A stretch of 64,000 bases of DNA from Virgibacillus sp. MSJ-26. GTDB taxonomy: Bacteria > Bacillota > Bacilli > Bacillales > Amphibacillaceae. Below, piece after piece: positions 61,611-64,000 of this stretch (position 1 is its first letter; each line of letters opens with the position of its first letter). Below the pieces are notes generated by a model. It ran no database searches. It saw only the letters and a program-made list of their open reading frames with translations, and had not been told where the DNA came from. The stretch spans positions 186,001 to 250,000 of the forward strand of contig NZ_JAHLPW010000005.1 of assembly GCF_018918075.1 (NCBI RefSeq), read 5' to 3'. The translations under genes were made by a program, and so were the position numbers.

Positions 61611-64000
61611 TTATCCTTTTAACTCAGCTAGGCGCGCTTTTACTTTTGTCTGTTTGTCTAGATAATCTAGTTCTTTTCTTCTTTCTTCATTGACTACCTC
61701 TTCTGGGGCTTTACTAATAAAGCCTTCATTCGATAACTTTTTCTGAACTCTTTCAACTTCTTTTGTCCATTTATCTAATTCCTTCTCCAGCCGCTCAATT
61801 TCTTTATCAAAATCAATCAATCCTTCAAGTGGTAAGAAAAGTTCCGCTCCAGTTACCACAGCACTCATGGCTTTTTCAGGAACATCAATGTTGCTAGCAA
61901 TTTTTAATTCGCCTGGATTACAAAAGCGCTCAAGATATTGATGTTCGCTTTCAAGTTCCTTAACAATATCTTCATTTTCAGCTTGGATGAGAAGTTGGAT
62001 TTCTTTTGACATCGGTGTATCCACTTCCGCTCTAATATTTCGTACGGATTTAATAATCGATACAAGACGATCCATTTCCTTAGCAGCTTTTTCATCATGA
62101 AAAGCTTCCTCGACTTCAGGCCATTTAGCTACAGTAATCGACTCACCTTCATGAGGCAATTGCTGCCAAATCTCTTCTGTAATAAACGGCATATAAGGAT
62201 GAAGCATCCGCATTGTCATATCAAGAACATGTGCAAGCACAGAGCGAGTTGTCTTCTTCTTTGCTTCGTCGTCTCCATATAGCGGAAGTTTTGCCATTTC
62301 AATATACCAGTCACATAAATCATTCCAGATGAAGTTATACAAATAACGGCCCGCTTCACCAAACTCATATTTATTTGTATTCTTAGTTACATGGTCAATC
62401 GTGTCATTAAGACGTGTTAAAATCCATTTATCAGCGAGTGACAGATCACCCGATAAATCAATATCTTCATAACTGAAACCTTCCATATTCATTAATGAAA
62501 AACGAGAAGCATTCCACACTTTATTCGCAAAGTTCCACGTTGCTTCAACCTTTTCCCAGTGGAAGCGAAGATCTTGACCAGGTGTAGAACCCGTCAATAA
62601 AAAATACCTGAGCGAATCTGCTCCGTATTTCTCAATTACTTCCATCGGATCAACACCATTACCAAGTGACTTACTCATTTTACGTCCCTCAGCATCACGA
62701 ATTAATCCATGAATTAACACATCTTTAAAAGGAGCTTTTTCTGTAAATTCTTTCGCTTGGAAAATCATTCGAGCAACCCAGAAGAAAATAATATCATAAC
62801 CTGTTACAAGCACATCAGTAGGAAAATAACGCTTAAAATCCTCACTATTTTCATCAGGCCAACCCATAGTAGAAAATGGCCATAATGCGGAAGAAAACCA
62901 TGTATCCAGAACATCTTCGTCTTGTTCCCAGTTTTCAATATCTTCAGGTGCTTCAGTACCAACATAGAGCTCATTTGTTTCTTTATGATACCATGCTGGA
63001 ATACGATGTCCCCACCATAATTGACGTGAAATACACCAATCACGAATATTTTCCATCCAGTGTAAATAAGTCTGTTCAAATCGTTCAGGAACAAAGTTGA
63101 CTTTATCCTCTGTCTTTTGTAGATCTACAGCTGCATCAGCAAGTGGCTGCATCTTTACAAACCATTGGGTCGAGAGATAAGGTTCTACAACAGCCCCACT
63201 TCTCTCCGAATGTCCGACTTGATGAAGTCTTTCTTCGATGTGAAACATAACGCCTTGCTCTTTTAAGTCATCGACTATTTGTTTTCTACATTCAAAACGA
63301 TCGAGTCCCTGATAGTCTCCAGCATTTTCGTTCATGGTTCCATCTTCATTCATGACAAGGACACGTTCAAGATTATGACGATTGCCAATTTCAAAGTCAT
63401 TTGGGTCATGGGCTGGGGTAATTTTTACTGCACCAGACCCTAATTCCATATCTACATATTCATCAGCTACAATTTTAATTTCTCGACCAACAATCGGTAA
63501 AATAACAGTTTCACCGATTAAATCTTTATAACGATCATCATCAGGGTGAACAGCGACTGCAGTATCACCTAACATTGTCTCTGGTCTCGTGGTTGCAATT
63601 TCGATTGTTTTATCACTGTTTTTAATTGGATAACGCATATGATAAAATTTCCCCTGAACTTCTTCATAGATTACTTCTATATCAGAAAGTGCAGTTTTTG
63701 TCTGTGGGTCCCAGTTAATAATGTATTCTCCACGGTAAATAAGTCCTTTTTTATATAATTTCACAAACACTTCACGAACCGCTTGTGACAAGCCCTCGTC
63801 TAGAGTAAAACGCTCCCTCGAATAATCTAAGCCTAAACCCATTTTCTCCCATTGGGAACGAATAAATCCAGCATATTCTTCTTTCCATTCCCAAACTGTT
63901 TCTAAAAATTTTTCACGACCTAAATCATAACGATTTTGACCTTTTTCTTTTAATTTAGCCTCCACTACTGATTGAGTAGCAATCCCAGCGTGATCCATTC
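61611..64000 (-). CDS. valS: Valyl-tRNA synthetase (5' end outside the window)
   Basis: The last 795 codons are present; the frame is open at the window edge, and comparison with the usual length of about 880 suggests that roughly 85 N-terminal residues, including the HIGH motif, are missing. Visible are [10 protein letters not shown]-like start (MDHAGIATQ), the editing domain ([19 protein letters not shown]), the KMSKS loop ([15 protein letters not shown]), the anticodon domain and the C-terminal coiled coil ([25 protein letters not shown]). It charges tRNA-Val and clears Thr-tRNA-Val. Any T-box would lie outside. Confidence 0.97.
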   Translation of the reverse strand, partial: MDHAGIATQSVVEAKLKEKGQNRYDLGREKFLETVWEWKEEYAGFIRSQWEKMGLGLDYSRERFTLDEGLSQAVREVFVKLYKKGLIYRGEYIINWDPQTKTALSDIEVIYEEVQGKFYHMRYPIKNSDKTIEIATTRPETMLGDTAVAVHPDDDRYKDLIGETVILPIVGREIKIVADEYVDMELGSGAVKITPAHDPNDFEIGNRHNLERVLVMNEDGTMNENAGDYQGLDRFECRKQIVDDLKEQGVMFHIEERLHQVGHSERSGAVVEPYLSTQWFVKMQPLADAAVDLQKTEDKVNFVPERFEQTYLHWMENIRDWCISRQLWWGHRIPAWYHKETNELYVGTEAPEDIENWEQDEDVLDTWFSSALWPFSTMGWPDENSEDFKRYFPTDVLVTGYDIIFFWVARMIFQAKEFTEKAPFKDVLIHGLIRDAEGRKMSKSLGNGVDPMEVIEKYGADSLRYFLLTGSTPGQDLRFHWEKVEATWNFANKVWNASRFSLMNMEGFSYEDIDLSGDLSLADKWILTRLNDTIDHVTKNTNKYEFGEAGRYLYNFIWNDLCDWYIEMAKLPLYGDDEAKKKTTRSVLAHVLDMTMRMLHPYMPFITEEIWQQLPHEGESITVAKWPEVEEAFHDEKAAKEMDRLVSIIKSVRNIRAEVDTPMSKEIQLLIQAENEDIVKELESEHQYLERFCNPGELKIASNIDVPEKAMSAVVTGAELFLPLEGLIDFDKEIERLEKELDKWTKEVERVQKKLSNEGFISKAPEEVVNEERRKELDYLDKQTKVKARLAELKG

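Overview
This is a chromosomal segment of a low-GC, endospore-forming member of the Bacillaceae. The gene order closely follows one long region of Bacillus subtilis, with families yrrS-greA-udk-yrrM, alaS-recD2-mnmA-cymR-rarA, aspS-hisS-rel-apt-recJ-secDF-spoVB-tgt-queA-ruvBA, safA, pheB-obg-spo0B-rpmA-rplU, spoIVFBA, minDC, mreDCB, radC, spoIIB, folC and valS. The proteins look most like those of the Virgibacillus/Oceanobacillus/Lentibacillus group, but genus is an inference from style only. Most genes are on the minus strand. The exceptions are mrpFG, sigK, rarA, a RsfA-family gene, the 6S RNA, spoVB, a YrzE-like gene and two ATP-grasp genes. Start codons were often moved to ATG, GTG or TTG codons lying 5-11 nt after a clear Shine-Dalgarno sequence; TTG is used at sigK, cymR, spoVB, safA, obg and mreB.

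Layout. 0-0.6 kb: end of an Mrp-type Na+/H+ antiporter operon. 0.7-1.4 kb: an intact sigK. 2.2-8.3 kb: methylthioadenosine recycling, transcript cleavage factor, uridine kinase, methyltransferase, MltG and the IreB-RuvX-DUF1292 cluster. 8.4-20.8 kb: alaS with a T-box leader, permease, RecD2, tRNA thiolation and cysteine regulation, RarA. 20.9-31.5 kb: RsfA-type regulator, 6S RNA, aspS/hisS with T-box, dtd, rel, apt, recJ. 32.6-43.5 kb: SecDF, ComN, SpoVB, YajC, queuosine genes, RuvAB, YebC, NadE. 43.6-59.5 kb: spore coat (SafA and a CotS-like kinase), PheB, Obg, Spo0B, ribosomal proteins L27/L21 with the Prp protease, SpoIVFAB, Min and Mre systems, RadC, SpoIIB, FolC. 59.6-61.3 kb: a tandem pair of RimK-like ATP-grasp genes. 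61.6-64 kb: valS, cut by the window edge.

The sporulation theme is strong: sigK and the SpoIVFB protease that activates pro-sigma-K are both here, with Spo0B, SpoIIB, SpoVB, SafA and an RsfA-type regulator. Translation supply is the other theme, with four aminoacyl-tRNA synthetases, two T-boxes, an L21 leader, tRNA modification and the stringent-response enzyme.

The unexplained part is a family of structured intergenic repeats. Four copies (about 0.5-0.7 kb) consist of two inverted copies of one hairpin unit with outward-facing, inverted-repeat-like ends. One copy has a single decayed unit, and two are solo ends. Stems are kept by compensatory changes between copies. All seven lie about 18-50 bp downstream of an intrinsic terminator, and one has separated the alaS T-box from alaS. 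No transposase, CRISPR array, tRNA or rRNA gene was seen.
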